The notes under the pieces: generated by a model | The model's input: the letters and a program-made list of their open reading frames with translations, nothing else | Databases searched by the model: none | What the model was told of the DNA's origin: nothing | NCBI RefSeq assembly: GCF_012911865.1 | Contig: NZ_JAAXYH010000003.1 | Coordinates: 62,001-126,000 of the forward strand | Length of the DNA: 64,000 bases | Reading direction: 5' to 3' | Origin: Shewanella salipaludis | GTDB taxonomy: Bacteria; Pseudomonadota; Gammaproteobacteria; Enterobacterales; Shewanellaceae | Made by a program: the position numbers and the translations under genes | Shown here: positions 34,012 through 43,911 of the stretch, in pieces | How positions within the stretch are numbered: the first letter of the stretch is position 1 | How the letters are laid out: every line of letters begins with the position of its first letter

Positions 34012-34215
34012 CTACACTTGCAATGGATTTATCGGCTTGAGATGCACAACATCTTAACATGTTAACTGCTGAGTTCAGAAGCGTTTCTCCTCACTATTGC
34101 TCCAACGTACTGCTTCAACGTATTGATTCAGCGGCTCCCGTGATGAAACGGCCATGACAAAATGCCCTATACTGAATTCAGGGGTGCGGTTGGCCCCGAA
34201 TTCAAGGACGAGCAT

Positions 34216-34728
34216 ATGAAACGACTGACGGGGGTAACCCTGATAGAGTTACTGACGACCCTGGCCATCGCCCTGATAGGGGTGCTCTTGAGTGTCCCTT
34301 CGCTAAGTAACCTGTATGAGAAAGCCCGCGCCGACAGCGCCATCAGCAGGATACAACAGACACTGCTATTGGCCAGAAATCAGGCCATCAACTTAAATCT
34401 CAGCGTCAGTGTCTGTGCCCTGGAGGCAGATATCTGTACCGACCACTGGGAAAATGGTTTGGTGGTGTTCACCGACAGCGGCGAACCCAACAAGCTCGAT
34501 GGTGAAGACAAGATCCTGCAACAGACGGACGCATTCGATTCAAAAGATACGCTGAACTACAATCGTACCTCGGTGCGATTTCAATCCGATGGCCTGGCAT
34601 CCGGCAGCAATGGGACGTTCAAATATTGCCCCGGCAGCCTGGACAACCCCAACTCCCGTGCCGTGGTAGTCAACTCCGCGGGCAGAGTACGGCGCTCCCT
34701 TGCCAACGACATCAGCTGCAGTAACTAG
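34216..34728 (+). CDS. GspH/FimT-family pseudopilin 1
   Basis: A 170-aa prepilin-like protein. A class III leader (MKRLTG) is cleaved before VTLIELLTTLAIALIGVLLS, with the conserved Glu at position 5 of the mature form. A GspH/FimT-type globular domain follows with paired cysteines (SVSVCALEADIC near the middle, FKYCPG, ISCSN at the end). It is likely a minor pilin that helps prime type IV pilus assembly or DNA binding. The start has AAGGA upstream. A second copy follows 216 bp downstream. Confidence 0.88.
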   Translation: MKRLTGVTLIELLTTLAIALIGVLLSVPSLSNLYEKARADSAISRIQQTLLLARNQAINLNLSVSVCALEADICTDHWENGLVVFTDSGEPNKLDGEDKILQQTDAFDSKDTLNYNRTSVRFQSDGLASGSNGTFKYCPGSLDNPNSRAVVVNSAGRVRRSLANDISCSN

Positions 34729-34944
34729 CCTGGGGGTATTAACGGGCGGTAGCGCATACAGGGCTGCCGGCCGTGAGTTAAATTCCCGCGCTTTTCCTCG
34801 GAAGCTGCACACTCATCTGCGCCGGTGCAGGCCGAAGCAAGCCGGTTACAACTGACCAATTTTAGCAACAACTGTGGCTTTATTTTGCTGAAGTCATTGG
34901 CGTTCTCCCTTATACTCGAACCACAGCCCGCAAGGAATCTTACC

Positions 34945-35442
34945 ATGACACATAAGCACAACGGATTTACCTTGGTCGAATTGATGGTCACTGTGGCTAT
35001 CGCCGTCCTCTTGCTGTTAATCGGGGTGCCGGCACTGAGCAGCGTCTACCAACAGAGCCGCAGTGATACCAATATCAAGACCATTCAGGAAGCGCTGACA
35101 TTCGCCCGCGCTCAGGCGGTGAACTATGGCAGAGAGATCATCGTCTGCCCCTATGCGGCAAGCCCCTGTGGGACAGACTGGAGCAAGGGCTTGAGCGTCT
35201 ATACCCTGAATGCCGGTGCCAAAAGAGTCCTGAGGGAGTACCAAGGCTTTAACAGTCAGGATGCCATCAAAGTGACGGGAGCAGACGCAGAGGCGAAGAT
35301 TAGCTTCGGCGCCGATGGCATGGTTTCCTCGAACGCCGAATTTATCTATTGTCCAAACGGCGCCAGTTCCGCATCCAGGAGTGCCAAGTTGGATGCTTCG
35401 GGCCGCCTCAGCGAGGGGAGCAATGGTCTGAGCTGCGGATAA
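34945..35442 (+). CDS. GspH/FimT-family pseudopilin 2
   Basis: A 165-aa paralogue of the upstream gene. The leader MTHKHNG is cut before FTLVELMVTVAIAVLLLLIG. The globular part shows the same cysteine pattern (REIIVCPYAASPCG, EFIYCPNGAS, GLSCG), consistent with disulfides in the periplasm. It converges on tapY2 and the pilE cluster. FimT-type minor pilins in other gammaproteobacteria take part in pilus assembly and in natural DNA uptake. Confidence 0.88.
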   Translation: MTHKHNGFTLVELMVTVAIAVLLLLIGVPALSSVYQQSRSDTNIKTIQEALTFARAQAVNYGREIIVCPYAASPCGTDWSKGLSVYTLNAGAKRVLREYQGFNSQDAIKVTGADAEAKISFGADGMVSSNAEFIYCPNGASSASRSAKLDASGRLSEGSNGLSCG

Positions 35443-35452
35443 GCGCGACGAC

Positions 35453-35752
35453 TTACCTCAGCGTGGCTTTATCCAATTGCTGGGCACGCCCGAGTGTAAA
35501 CTCTTCATCGAGCGGAACGCATTCTTCCACCGCTTTGATGAAGTATTTTTTCCCTTTGTTATCCATTAATTGCCTGCCAGGCAAGCCTGCCATCTTCAGC
35601 TTGAGCTCCGTCGCCTGCCAACGGAAAAACACTATCTGATCTCCCTTGACCGAGCCTATGTAACACTTATAGTCCTGTGTATTGGTCGAGGTTTCCAGCG
35701 CATGCCCAGTGAGCGGGAGCAGGCTCAAGAGCAATAGGTAAGCAGTCTTCAT
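35453..35752 (-). CDS. TapY2-like secreted protein of the minor pilin cluster
   Basis: A 99-aa protein with a signal peptide (TAYLLLLSLLPLTGHALE). The mature part starts with DYKCYIGSVKGDQIVFFRWQ and contains two cysteines (YKCY, EECVPL) likely forming a disulfide. It resembles the small TapY2 proteins annotated in Shewanella minor pilin operons. Its ATG overlaps the pilE stop (ATGA), so it is translationally coupled to the pilin and is last gene of the cluster. The specific role is not known. Confidence 0.72.
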   Translation of the reverse strand: MKTAYLLLLSLLPLTGHALETSTNTQDYKCYIGSVKGDQIVFFRWQATELKLKMAGLPGRQLMDNKGKKYFIKAVEECVPLDEEFTLGRAQQLDKATLR

Positions 35753-36168
35753 TTCCAGCACTCCGCTTTAGGGCCTTTAACGCCGGCATCTGTCATAGTG
35801 AGCGAAGTACAAGTCGTATCTCTGCTTGCCTGCGCCCCTTGTGGGGTAGCCGTGATGGTAAAACTGGTCGTCCCCTTGGAAGCCACAGAATAATGCTGGT
35901 GCTCGGTCACGAAGGGACTGGCACCCAATCCAAGCTTGGTCATGTCTTCGGTATAGACCCTGTTATCCAAGTAATATTGCTCCTGCAGATTGGCGACACG
36001 CATCACGGCCGCCTGGCCCTCGGATCTGGCGCTCTTGGCCACATACTGGATATAGGAAGGGTAGGCAATGGCTGCCAAAATCCCGACCACAGCGACGGCA
36101 ATCATCAATTCTATCAAGGTGAAACCCGAGTCATTTCCTGGCATTTTCTTTAACATCTTGTTTGGCAT
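35749..36168 (-). CDS. pilE: Type IV pilin PilE-like (minor pilin)
   Basis: About 139 aa. The prepilin cleavage site is after Gly in GNDSG, followed by FTLIELMIAVAVVGILAAIA with Glu5. The globular part has YYLDNRVYTEDMTKLG and a C-terminal disulfide pair (TTCTSLT, AECWK). This is the PilE subtype encoded behind pilY1. The start is uncertain: in-frame ATGs at 36249, 36168, 36156 and 36144 are possible; the upstream one would overlap the pilY1 end. I give 36168 because it leaves a leader of plausible length. Confidence 0.88.
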   Translation of the reverse strand: MPNKMLKKMPGNDSGFTLIELMIAVAVVGILAAIAYPSYIQYVAKSARSEGQAAVMRVANLQEQYYLDNRVYTEDMTKLGLGASPFVTEHQHYSVASKGTTSFTITATPQGAQASRDTTCTSLTMTDAGVKGPKAECWK

Positions 36169-36235
36169 CTCTTCTGGCTTAGCTGCAACTGTTGATATTG
36201 GCATGGCTCTCGCTATGCCGCTCGAGAGTGTCATG

Positions 36236-39200
36236 CTACTCATCGACATGATAGTAAATTTTATTCACCCCTAGCCCTGAGCCTACGTTGACCGTCCCGC
36301 TACAGGTATTGTCGACACACTCGCCCTTGCCGACCCCGATAATATAAATATAGGAAGGATCGCCGACATTCTCCGGCGGCGGAATGATGATCTGCGGCGT
36401 GTCCGGCACACGCTCACCCAGTTCTATGTAGAGTTGCTCATAGGTGCGGGTGCCCTTATGCAGATCGAAGACATACAAACGTCCCTCCCCCGAGGCGACA
36501 CACACATTGGCGTCGGCGGCATTCACAGGCGGTACATAGGAAGTGAAATAGACTTTACCACCGACGATCAAGCCTGCGGTAAGACTCTTCTCCCCCACAT
36601 CGGCAAAATCATAATACCAGCCGAGTTTCTGGCCGAAGGCAATATTTTCACTCTCGGACGAAGGCGCCGCCGAGGTCACATTGTAGAGCTGTGCCAGGGT
36701 GATAGGCTCAGGGATGGCATTGACTGTGCCATCGAAGCTGCGGGTCACCACATTCCTGTCCTGCAGCACATAATACATGTCCGCCACTTCGGTGCCAGAT
36801 GGATGCGCCCGGTTGCCTGTGCCCACGGTCACGGCATCGTAAGGCACATTTTGATAGCTCTTGGTGACTGTGGAGGTCTCACCATCGCTGACCGTGACCT
36901 CGGAAATATTGCTGAAGACGGTCTGCGCCACCACGGGCTCGGCGAAGAAGCGTCTGTCGGTTGCCGCAGTGCTGCCGCCCAGATCGGCAAACTTAAACCC
37001 GGTCCAGGTGGTTTTGTCACTGCCCGGCATATCCATGCGCCACACATAGCCACCCGTATCCGTCGCATATATCCTGTCACTGTCGCCATCGTTGTTGCTG
37101 TCAAGCACGGCAACCGTATTGGGGATGCTGTCATCTATACCCGGCAATTGTGTCACCCCGGTCGCCGCAGTCGGGGCAAAGGTATGCAGCAAGCTGCCGG
37201 TCTCGGCATCGACTATATATACCCCGCGCCCCGAAGGGCTGGCGGAAGGGGTGGCATCATAACTCAGATCATAACCACCGCCGAAGATCAGCACCGGCTT
37301 GGTATAACCGGGAATGCGGGTGATAACTGGTTCGCTCCAGCTCTGTCCCAGTTCGGAAAAGCCGCTGCTCTCGGCAGAAATCCGCCACATAAACTTGGGG
37401 CTGTCCGGTGTCGTGATGTCCAAGGCATAGTAAGAACTGCCACCGCGCCGCATGCCGACAAATAACCATACGGTTTCGACCCCTGAGGTATTGCTCTTGA
37501 CATAGGCGACCGGAGACGCATCCATGCCGTAGACACTATGGCCACCCGTGGCCTTGTTCTCCCTCAGCTTGTTGATATTGGGCAGCAGCTCATAGGGCAT
37601 GAAGGCCCATGATTCCGAGACACTGTTGCCTGCGTCTTGAAACATGTGCAGCAGGCCTTGGTTGGTGCCCAAGATCACCCTGACATCCGGCGTGGTTGGA
37701 GAGCCGAAGTTTATTGCCAATGGTTTGGAGTGCAAGGGATCGCCCATGACATCCGTACGCACATCCGAGTCTTTGACTTCATCGTCGACGTCATAGCCCT
37801 TGAGCCAACCGAAGCTGTTGTCCAGCTCGGTCGTGCCCATATAGGTGGCAAGCTCGGCTTCACCGCCGGCAACGGCTGCCGCATTGGTCTTATTCAGCGC
37901 CAGCAAGGCCCCGCCCGAGCCCAGGTTACTGTACAGCACCCTTTGGGCAACACTCTGTTTCAGCTTCGCCGCAGCGCCGCCCAGTTCGACGCTGTTACCG
38001 TCTTTCACCGAAGTACAATCACTCCAGAAGGTACAGGCGTTATCCTTGATGTTGCCATCGCTGCCTATGGCGGGTGCACCGTTGGCATCGACCAGGGTGC
38101 CCGCCGGCGTGACCTTGAGCTTCTTCAGGTTGCCGCTCCATCTGGGCCCCTTGCCCGGCAGGAACATGGCGTAATAGGCGGCGTCGAAGGTCTGGGTTCT
38201 ATCGAAGTTATTACTGGCGATACTGGGAGAAGTGAAGCTCGAGTCTATCTCGAGAATAGAGGTCAGGGCGTCACTCAATGCATCTTGCAACGCCAGGCTA
38301 TTCCGGGCGGCAAAGTACTTGCCGCCGCCACGTTTGGCCGTTTCCTGCAACAGGGGCGCGGCATCGTCGGCCCCCGCACTGAAACCTATGGTAAAGGTGC
38401 GCACCGTCTGTGGCTGATCTTCGCCGTTGGCATCGTTCACATGGACCAAGTCGTTGTGATACATGTAACTGGCGAGTGCCGGCAGGCTGCTCGGTGTCGC
38501 CAGGCCGGTGCTGAAGCTGGAGTAATCCCCTTCGCTGCTGGCGCCAGACGTCAGGGTGGCAATGGCAGTGTCGGCATGGGAATCCACCGTCGGCACCCCA
38601 TCTGTCACATAGATGACATAGGCAATCCCTGGGCATACCTGGAAAGGCGACACATAACTGCCGGCGGCTTCTATGCTGGTATCGTAAGGCGGTTGATTGG
38701 CCCAATAATTATCGCCGCGCAGAAAATTATAATCCGAGTCTTTATGGCCATAGACTATGGGTTTACCGGCAAAATAATTGTAAGCCTCGAACAAGGTTTC
38801 ACACAGAGGCGTGTTGGTATCGGCCGGGAGTTTATCTATGGTGGAAAGCAGATCACTCTTGGCGGTGGCAGACATCTGTTTAATGCCGGACACTATGCGG
38901 CCGCCATCCCTGTCACCTTCGTATGGGTAATTGAGGTTGAATACCGCCAGACCGAAGTCCACCGAAGGTGTGGTGATGACGATGTTTTTTATCGCCTCCT
39001 TGGCAACTTCCAAACGACTCTGGGGCACCACAGGCAACTGACCGAGTTGTACCAAGGTATACCAGCGCAGGTAGTTGTCCGTATACAAGGTCACAGGCTC
39101 GCCCGTACCAAAATTGGTGCTCTTGGCATCGCCGATGGCATTGGCCCAGCTGCTGGCGGGATCCGAATTGTGATTATAAGGGTATGCCTTATTGTCTACC

Positions 39201-39757
39201 TTGAGGGCGTCGACCGGGAAGCCATTGGCTATGCCGGTGGCGTTCGCCGGATCGACCGCTTCTATGTCTTCCCAACAGTCTATGATCTCTATGTTGGCAC
39301 CATTATTTTCCGGTACCTCGATCCAGCTGCCGGTCTTGCCCTTGACGTTGTATTCCCTCAGGAAGCCGGTGAAGCGCCCGTATTTATCCAGTGCGGCTTT
39401 GCTCTGGTTACAGCCATTGATGGCGTCGAGGAAGCGTCTGGCTTCGGATGGACTGTCGGGGGTCGGCAAACTGGTATTGTCTATGCCTGAACCCTTGGTG
39501 AAATACAGCATTCGCCCCTGATAGGCATTGGATGAGCCCACTGCCGGATAGACGGTATTGGGATCATAACTGCCGGCGGCATCTTCTTCTATGGTGGCCA
39601 TGCTGCCGGAGTTATCGAAAATAACCAGTACCTTGGCTCTGGCTCCCGTTCGGGTGGAGGATTCAAACACATAGAGTTCGGTATCATCGGCCCAGCTGAG
39701 GGCACAAGTGCCAAGCATGGAAAACAATAAGGCCAATACCAGTCGCTTAGTCATCAT
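36236..39757 (-). CDS. pilY1: PilY1, type IV pilus tip adhesin/assembly protein
   Basis: A 1173-aa exported protein with a signal peptide (LVLALLFSMLGTCALSWAD). The N-terminal half is a von Willebrand A-like domain with the metal-site motif DNSGS (KVLVIFDNSGSMATIEED). The C-terminal half is the PilY1 beta-propeller (NFGSPTTPDVRVILGTNQGL, then FVGMRRGGSSYYALDI). It carries a calcium-binding loop in VLDSNNDGDSDRIYATD. PilY1 acts at the pilus tip in adhesion, surface sensing and control of retraction. It lies between pilX and pilE in the minor pilin operon. Confidence 0.95.
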   Translation of the reverse strand: MMTKRLVLALLFSMLGTCALSWADDTELYVFESSTRTGARAKVLVIFDNSGSMATIEEDAAGSYDPNTVYPAVGSSNAYQGRMLYFTKGSGIDNTSLPTPDSPSEARRFLDAINGCNQSKAALDKYGRFTGFLREYNVKGKTGSWIEVPENNGANIEIIDCWEDIEAVDPANATGIANGFPVDALKVDNKAYPYNHNSDPASSWANAIGDAKSTNFGTGEPVTLYTDNYLRWYTLVQLGQLPVVPQSRLEVAKEAIKNIVITTPSVDFGLAVFNLNYPYEGDRDGGRIVSGIKQMSATAKSDLLSTIDKLPADTNTPLCETLFEAYNYFAGKPIVYGHKDSDYNFLRGDNYWANQPPYDTSIEAAGSYVSPFQVCPGIAYVIYVTDGVPTVDSHADTAIATLTSGASSEGDYSSFSTGLATPSSLPALASYMYHNDLVHVNDANGEDQPQTVRTFTIGFSAGADDAAPLLQETAKRGGGKYFAARNSLALQDALSDALTSILEIDSSFTSPSIASNNFDRTQTFDAAYYAMFLPGKGPRWSGNLKKLKVTPAGTLVDANGAPAIGSDGNIKDNACTFWSDCTSVKDGNSVELGGAAAKLKQSVAQRVLYSNLGSGGALLALNKTNAAAVAGGEAELATYMGTTELDNSFGWLKGYDVDDEVKDSDVRTDVMGDPLHSKPLAINFGSPTTPDVRVILGTNQGLLHMFQDAGNSVSESWAFMPYELLPNINKLRENKATGGHSVYGMDASPVAYVKSNTSGVETVWLFVGMRRGGSSYYALDITTPDSPKFMWRISAESSGFSELGQSWSEPVITRIPGYTKPVLIFGGGYDLSYDATPSASPSGRGVYIVDAETGSLLHTFAPTAATGVTQLPGIDDSIPNTVAVLDSNNDGDSDRIYATDTGGYVWRMDMPGSDKTTWTGFKFADLGGSTAATDRRFFAEPVVAQTVFSNISEVTVSDGETSTVTKSYQNVPYDAVTVGTGNRAHPSGTEVADMYYVLQDRNVVTRSFDGTVNAIPEPITLAQLYNVTSAAPSSESENIAFGQKLGWYYDFADVGEKSLTAGLIVGGKVYFTSYVPPVNAADANVCVASGEGRLYVFDLHKGTRTYEQLYIELGERVPDTPQIIIPPPENVGDPSYIYIIGVGKGECVDNTCSGTVNVGSGLGVNKIYYHVDE

Positions 39758-39759
39758 CT

Positions 39760-40194
39760 CTAGATCCTTAATACTTCTTGTTCGATACCCGCAACCACGG
39801 TGAGTTGCCCAAGATCGTCACGGCCAAAGGTCGAGCTGCTGCTGATTTCCAGCCGTCGACAGGCGATAAGGTTGGCCGCACTCGCATTGGTGCTGCGCTG
39901 ACAGCTCACATCCTGAATTGTGCCGTCTTCGGGTAAGGGGGTGATGGTCTGGGTGCCATTGAGCAGGCTGCTCTGGGTCGTCGTCGACATGTTGGCCAGG
40001 CCGGCGCCCTGATTGCTCGCAATCGCGGCATCCAGGGCGCCATTGGCGGCGATGCCCGCCTCAATTCTCTCCGAGCCGGCGCCGGACATGCGCATGGATT
40101 GCAGCGAGTTAACGGCCAAGGCAACCCCGATGAGCGTCATGATGATCAGCACTATCAGGGAGAAAAACAGCACTACGCCTTTCTGCTTGTTCAT
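39760..40194 (-). CDS. pilX: Minor pilin assembly protein PilX
   Basis: A 144-aa protein starting MNKQKG followed by VVLFFSLIVLIIMTLIGVAL. Like other PilX proteins it lacks the Glu5 found in most pilins. The rest is a small periplasmic domain (GAGSERIEAGIAANGALDAA) with a cysteine pair (SCQRS, IACRRLE). PilX is part of the tip complex that primes pilus assembly. It lies between pilW and pilY1. Confidence 0.9.
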   Translation of the reverse strand: MNKQKGVVLFFSLIVLIIMTLIGVALAVNSLQSMRMSGAGSERIEAGIAANGALDAAIASNQGAGLANMSTTTQSSLLNGTQTITPLPEDGTIQDVSCQRSTNASAANLIACRRLEISSSSTFGRDDLGQLTVVAGIEQEVLRI

Positions 40195-40205
40195 AATCAT
40201 TTCCG

Positions 40206-41189
40206 TTATTTTCGAATAAACACAGGGTTTTCCAACACCACTGTCGTCGACATCACCTTGCGGCGAAAGTGATCGTTGGGCGCGGCTATGCTCTTGTCAC
40301 CCAAGGTGTAACTGGTGGCGTTGGTGTAACTATTGTCGCTCTGGGTCGAGCGCACCAACAGAAATATCCGCAGCGCCACCAAACGCTGGAACAACTCGTT
40401 ATCCCACATCAGACTGCTGACATTTTCTACCGGCATGAAACTGTCGGCCGTATCATCCCCGTCGTTGTCGAAACCATAGAGGATGCGCATATTTTCGATG
40501 CCCTCGACCAATTGCTCTTCGGTATTCATGCCACTGCCTGTGGTGAGAATTCTGCGTCTGAGCACGGGAATACCGTCGGCATCGTCCTTGATGAAATACA
40601 CATGATGCTGATACTCCCAGATCCGGCTATTCGGCAGAGCCGGAGCCGTGGTGCCACTGAAAAATTCGGCCTGGGTCGAAGTCGCGGCCACATAATAACG
40701 CGCCGTTCCCAGCACCGCCGTGGATGGGCCAATCAAGCGCTTGATCTGCAGCACATCCGTGGTGCTGTTGACATCCCCGGCACCACTGAGGCAAGACAGG
40801 CTGTTGCCGCTCACTCCCGCCTCATAGCCCCATAGACGGCGAAAGTGGGCCGGTTGCGAATTGGGCAGACTGGCATTGTTCAAGCCGGCGCCGACACAGT
40901 CGTTGACCACATTGGCACTGACCTTGGTATTGCTGCCAACCACAAAGTCGGTACCCGTTATGTCGCCCATGAAGCCCAACTGGCTCACGTCCCGCTCCAT
41001 CAGCGCCAAGGCGATCCTGCCGTTTTCCTGTAACTGGTTGAACTGACTGGTCGTGGTGACATTGGTCGAGGACATGCTGAACATGGTGAACAGCCCCAGG
41101 GTCAGAAACAGACTGATCACCAAAGCGACCATCAGCTCCACCAGTGACATGCCAACCTGTCTTAGTAATACATAATGCAACTCAGTCAC
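40206..41189 (-). CDS. pilW: Minor pilin PilW
   Basis: A 327-aa prepilin-like protein. The leader MTELHYVLLRQVG is cut before MSLVELMVALVISLFLTLGL (Glu5 present). The large globular domain of PilW (MERDVSQLGFMGDITGTDF, later VEGIENMRILYGFDNDGDD) follows. The GTG start comes directly after the pilV stop (TAG then GTG), so translation is coupled. It is a component of the minor pilin tip complex with PilV and PilX. Confidence 0.92.
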   Translation of the reverse strand: MTELHYVLLRQVGMSLVELMVALVISLFLTLGLFTMFSMSSTNVTTTSQFNQLQENGRIALALMERDVSQLGFMGDITGTDFVVGSNTKVSANVVNDCVGAGLNNASLPNSQPAHFRRLWGYEAGVSGNSLSCLSGAGDVNSTTDVLQIKRLIGPSTAVLGTARYYVAATSTQAEFFSGTTAPALPNSRIWEYQHHVYFIKDDADGIPVLRRRILTTGSGMNTEEQLVEGIENMRILYGFDNDGDDTADSFMPVENVSSLMWDNELFQRLVALRIFLLVRSTQSDNSYTNATSYTLGDKSIAAPNDHFRRKVMSTTVVLENPVFIRK

Positions 41190-41789
41190 CTATATAATCA
41201 TGGTATTGACGATGAAGATGCGCCTGCGCTTGGCCAATGCCGTCTTGCCACAATCGCTGGCCTCATAACTGGTATCGCTGCTTTCCCTTATGCCACGCCA
41301 GGCAATCACCACCTTCACCACGGCATTGGGATAGGTACGTCCATTAAGGGTAGTCGAACTCGTAGTCACACAGGCATAGGGACTGTCCAGGCCGCCAACC
41401 AGCTGACTGCCGACGGCCTCGGCCGAGCCGTTGAGCAGCTGCTCCCACTGATACTTGTCCCATGCAGCCGTTTCCGCCGGGGTACACAAACTGGTGGCGC
41501 CTATGGCGACATCACAGGCCTTGGCCGGACGCGCCAGGGCACCGGTATAAGTCGCCGCATAGGCAGTCAACTGTCCCCGGTTGAGCTTCATGCGATTGAC
41601 TATATCCTTGGCATAATAGGACGCCTGGGTCTGCTGGAAAGATTCGAAGCTGCCCCGCTTGGCGACCAAGTGCAAGTTGAAGATGCCGATCAGGCCAATC
41701 ACGAGTATGACCAGGGCGATCAAAACCTCTATGAGGGAGAAGCCATTTTGCTGCTTGCTCCCGGGTGTCAAACATTCCATTTTAGTCAT
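41190..41789 (-). CDS. pilV: Minor pilin PilV
   Basis: About 199 aa. The prepilin site is QQNG before FSLIEVLIALVILVIGLIGI with Glu5. The globular part has cysteines (AKACDVAIGATSLCTPAE) and closes RRRIFIVNTMII. It is first gene of the pilV-pilW-pilX-pilY1-pilE-tapY2 cluster. The start is one of several close choices (41804 TTG, 41789 ATG, 41780 ATG). Confidence 0.9.
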   Translation of the reverse strand: MTKMECLTPGSKQQNGFSLIEVLIALVILVIGLIGIFNLHLVAKRGSFESFQQTQASYYAKDIVNRMKLNRGQLTAYAATYTGALARPAKACDVAIGATSLCTPAETAAWDKYQWEQLLNGSAEAVGSQLVGGLDSPYACVTTSSTTLNGRTYPNAVVKVVIAWRGIRESSDTSYEASDCGKTALAKRRRIFIVNTMII

Positions 41790-41933
41790 AATATTGACGT
41801 ACAAACCTTCTATAAGCTCATGAAAAATGGCGATAAAAACACTATAAAGGTTAATGGTAGTTTAGTCGAATGTAACCTGCCAGTAACATGGTGTTTTATT
41901 ATGTTGGCGAGGCTTAGCGAATGAATTTTCAGC

Positions 41934-41965
41934 AAAAAAAAAAGAGGCCCGGGCCTCTTTTTTTT
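41934..41965. terminator. Bidirectional terminator between ispH and the pilV region
   Basis: Perfect stem AAAGAGGCCC/GGGCCTCTTT flanked by A-run and T-run. It ends the minus-strand ispH transcript before the pilin cluster. Confidence 0.9.
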
Positions 41966-41986
41966 AACTGAAAACTGAGAAATGAC

Positions 41987-42955
41987 TTATCTGAGTTCGG
42001 CCGGTACGGCGAAGACGGTATCTTCCTTGCGCCCTTCGACCTCGGTTACCACGCTCGGGGCCAGTTTGGCTATGGCCTGAACCACCTGCTGCACCAACAC
42101 CTCGGGGGCAGAAGCCCCGGCGGTGACCGCGACCCTGCTGATCCCCTCGAACCAGGCGGCTTCGATATCCGCCTCGGTATCGACCAGATAGGCGGCAGTG
42201 CCCGTCTTTTGGGCCAACTCCCGCAGACGATTCGAGTTGGAGCTATTCTTCGAGCCCACCACGATCAGGAGATCCACATCCGCCGACATGCTGCGGACCG
42301 CATCCTGGCGGTTCTGGGTGGCATAACAGATATCATCCTTGCGCGGGCCCTCGATGGCAGGAAAACGGCGCTGCAGTGCGGCTATGATGTCCAAGGTATC
42401 ATCGACCGAAAGCGTGGTCTGAGTGACGAAACACAAGTTATCAGGATCTTTCACCTCGAGCGCGTCGACATCCGCCGGCGACTCGATCAGATAGACGCCG
42501 CCGGCTGGGTTATCGTATTGCCCCATGGTGCCTTCGACTTCGGGATGCCCCTCATGGCCGATCAAGATGCACTCGATTCCCTTGCGACTGGCGCGGGTGA
42601 CCTGCAGATGCACCTTGGTCACCAAGGGACAGGTGGCGTCGAATACCTTCAAACCGCGCTGCTTGGCTTCGGCCCTGACGGCCTGTGATACCCCGTGGGC
42701 GCTGAAGATCACTATGCTGTCATCCGGCACCTGCTCCAGCTCATCGACAAACACGGCGCCGCGATCTTTCAGATTCTGGACCACATAACGGTTATGCACC
42801 ACTTCATGGCGCACATAGATGGGTGGCGAAAACAGCTCGAGTGCCCGTTCAACTATGCTGATGGCCCTGTCGACCCCGGCGCAGAAACCGCGGGGGTTGG
42901 CCAGGAGTATATTCAGGCTAGGGCTGGTGGGAGCTTGCTTGGGATCGAAAGTCAT
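41987..42955 (-). CDS. ispH: 4-hydroxy-3-methylbut-2-enyl diphosphate reductase
   Basis: A 322-aa iron-sulfur enzyme, last step of the MEP isoprenoid pathway, making IPP and DMAPP. The three cluster cysteines are in [26 protein letters not shown] and [11 protein letters not shown]. Catalytic motifs EVVHNRYVV and [14 protein letters not shown] are present. It ends the ribF-ileS-lspA-fkpB-ispH operon. Confidence 0.97.
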   Translation of the reverse strand: MTFDPKQAPTSPSLNILLANPRGFCAGVDRAISIVERALELFSPPIYVRHEVVHNRYVVQNLKDRGAVFVDELEQVPDDSIVIFSAHGVSQAVRAEAKQRGLKVFDATCPLVTKVHLQVTRASRKGIECILIGHEGHPEVEGTMGQYDNPAGGVYLIESPADVDALEVKDPDNLCFVTQTTLSVDDTLDIIAALQRRFPAIEGPRKDDICYATQNRQDAVRSMSADVDLLIVVGSKNSSNSNRLRELAQKTGTAAYLVDTEADIEAAWFEGISRVAVTAGASAPEVLVQQVVQAIAKLAPSVVTEVEGRKEDTVFAVPAELR

Positions 42956-42957
42956 AG

Positions 42958-43380
42958 TTAGAGTACCTGTACCACTTCCAACTCGAAGGTCACTGTCCGC
43001 CCCGCCAGAGGATGGTTGAGATCCACTGTGACCGAACTTCCCGCGACGTCACGCACTATGCCGGGTATTTCACTGCCACCCGGGCCGGCGAAACTCACTA
43101 TCACCCCGGCTTCCAGCTTCATGTCCGCCGGGAAACGGCTCTTGTCCATATGATGAATGGCATCCGGATTCGCTTCACCGAACGCATCCTTGGCGGCCAA
43201 GGTAAAGCTATGTTTGGCCCCCACGTCCAGGCCAGCAAGTTCGGCTTCGAACGCCGGGCTCAGGCTGCCATCGCCCAGGTTCAGGCGGGCCGGCTTACCG
43301 GACGCCTTGGTGCTGTCGGCGGTAGAGCCGTCTTCGAGCACTATGTTCATGTGGCATATCAATGCAGATGTTGCTGTCAC
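42958..43380 (-). CDS. fkpB: FKBP-type peptidyl-prolyl isomerase FkpB (SlpA)
   Basis: A 140-aa SlyD/SlpA-type FKBP with an insert-in-flap domain ([20 protein letters not shown]). The FKBP core begins [17 protein letters not shown] and ends [17 protein letters not shown]. It is a cytoplasmic folding helper. It starts with GTG directly after the lspA stop, and ispH follows two bases later, so the three genes are translated in series. Confidence 0.92.
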   Translation of the reverse strand: MTATSALICHMNIVLEDGSTADSTKASGKPARLNLGDGSLSPAFEAELAGLDVGAKHSFTLAAKDAFGEANPDAIHHMDKSRFPADMKLEAGVIVSFAGPGGSEIPGIVRDVAGSSVTVDLNHPLAGRTVTFELEVVQVL

Positions 43381-43908
43381 TTAATTTACTCCTGGCCCCT
43401 TGGGCTCGCCATTGTGCGCCGGCTTGCCGGCAACCAGGGCGTCCCAGATGATCAAGGCCGCACCTATGCAGATGGCAGAATCGGCAATATTAAACGCCGG
43501 GTAATGGCTTCGGCCCCAATACACATCGATAAAGTCGACCACGAAACCATGCATCAAGCGGTCGACCAGATTTCCCAGGGCGCCGCCTATGACCAAGGTA
43601 TAGGCCAGGTTCAGGCGCCACAGGCCAGCGGCTTGCTTACGCAACCAGATGCTGAGAATGGCGGTGAACCCCAGGGCAATCAGGGTAAACAGCCAGCGCT
43701 GCCAGCCGCCGGCGTCACTCAAGAAGCTGAAGGCCGCGCCATAGTTACGCACATAGGTGAAATTGAAGCCGGGTAACAGCTGCAGCGACTCGTGCAGCTC
43801 GAAACCCTTCAAGACCCATTGCTTGGACAGCTGATCGGCAATAAACACCAATGCCACCATCCAATACCAACGCAGGCCACTGTCTTTCCAACTCGATGGC
43901 ATACTCAT
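43381..43908 (-). CDS. lspA: Lipoprotein signal peptidase
   Basis: A 175-aa aspartic protease of the inner membrane with four helices. It cleaves prolipoproteins before the acylated Cys. The catalytic aspartates lie in GGALGNLVDRLMHGFVVDFI (motif NLVDR) and YPAFNIADSAICIG. It lies three bases after ileS and is directly followed by fkpB. Confidence 0.96.
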   Translation of the reverse strand: MSMPSSWKDSGLRWYWMVALVFIADQLSKQWVLKGFELHESLQLLPGFNFTYVRNYGAAFSFLSDAGGWQRWLFTLIALGFTAILSIWLRKQAAGLWRLNLAYTLVIGGALGNLVDRLMHGFVVDFIDVYWGRSHYPAFNIADSAICIGAALIIWDALVAGKPAHNGEPKGPGVN

Positions 43909-43911
43909 ACC

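Noticed and set aside
37637-39490. Long plus-strand open frame of over 600 codons inside pilY1
   Set aside because: It is antisense to pilY1, whose domains are clear; long antisense frames are common in G+C-rich genes.
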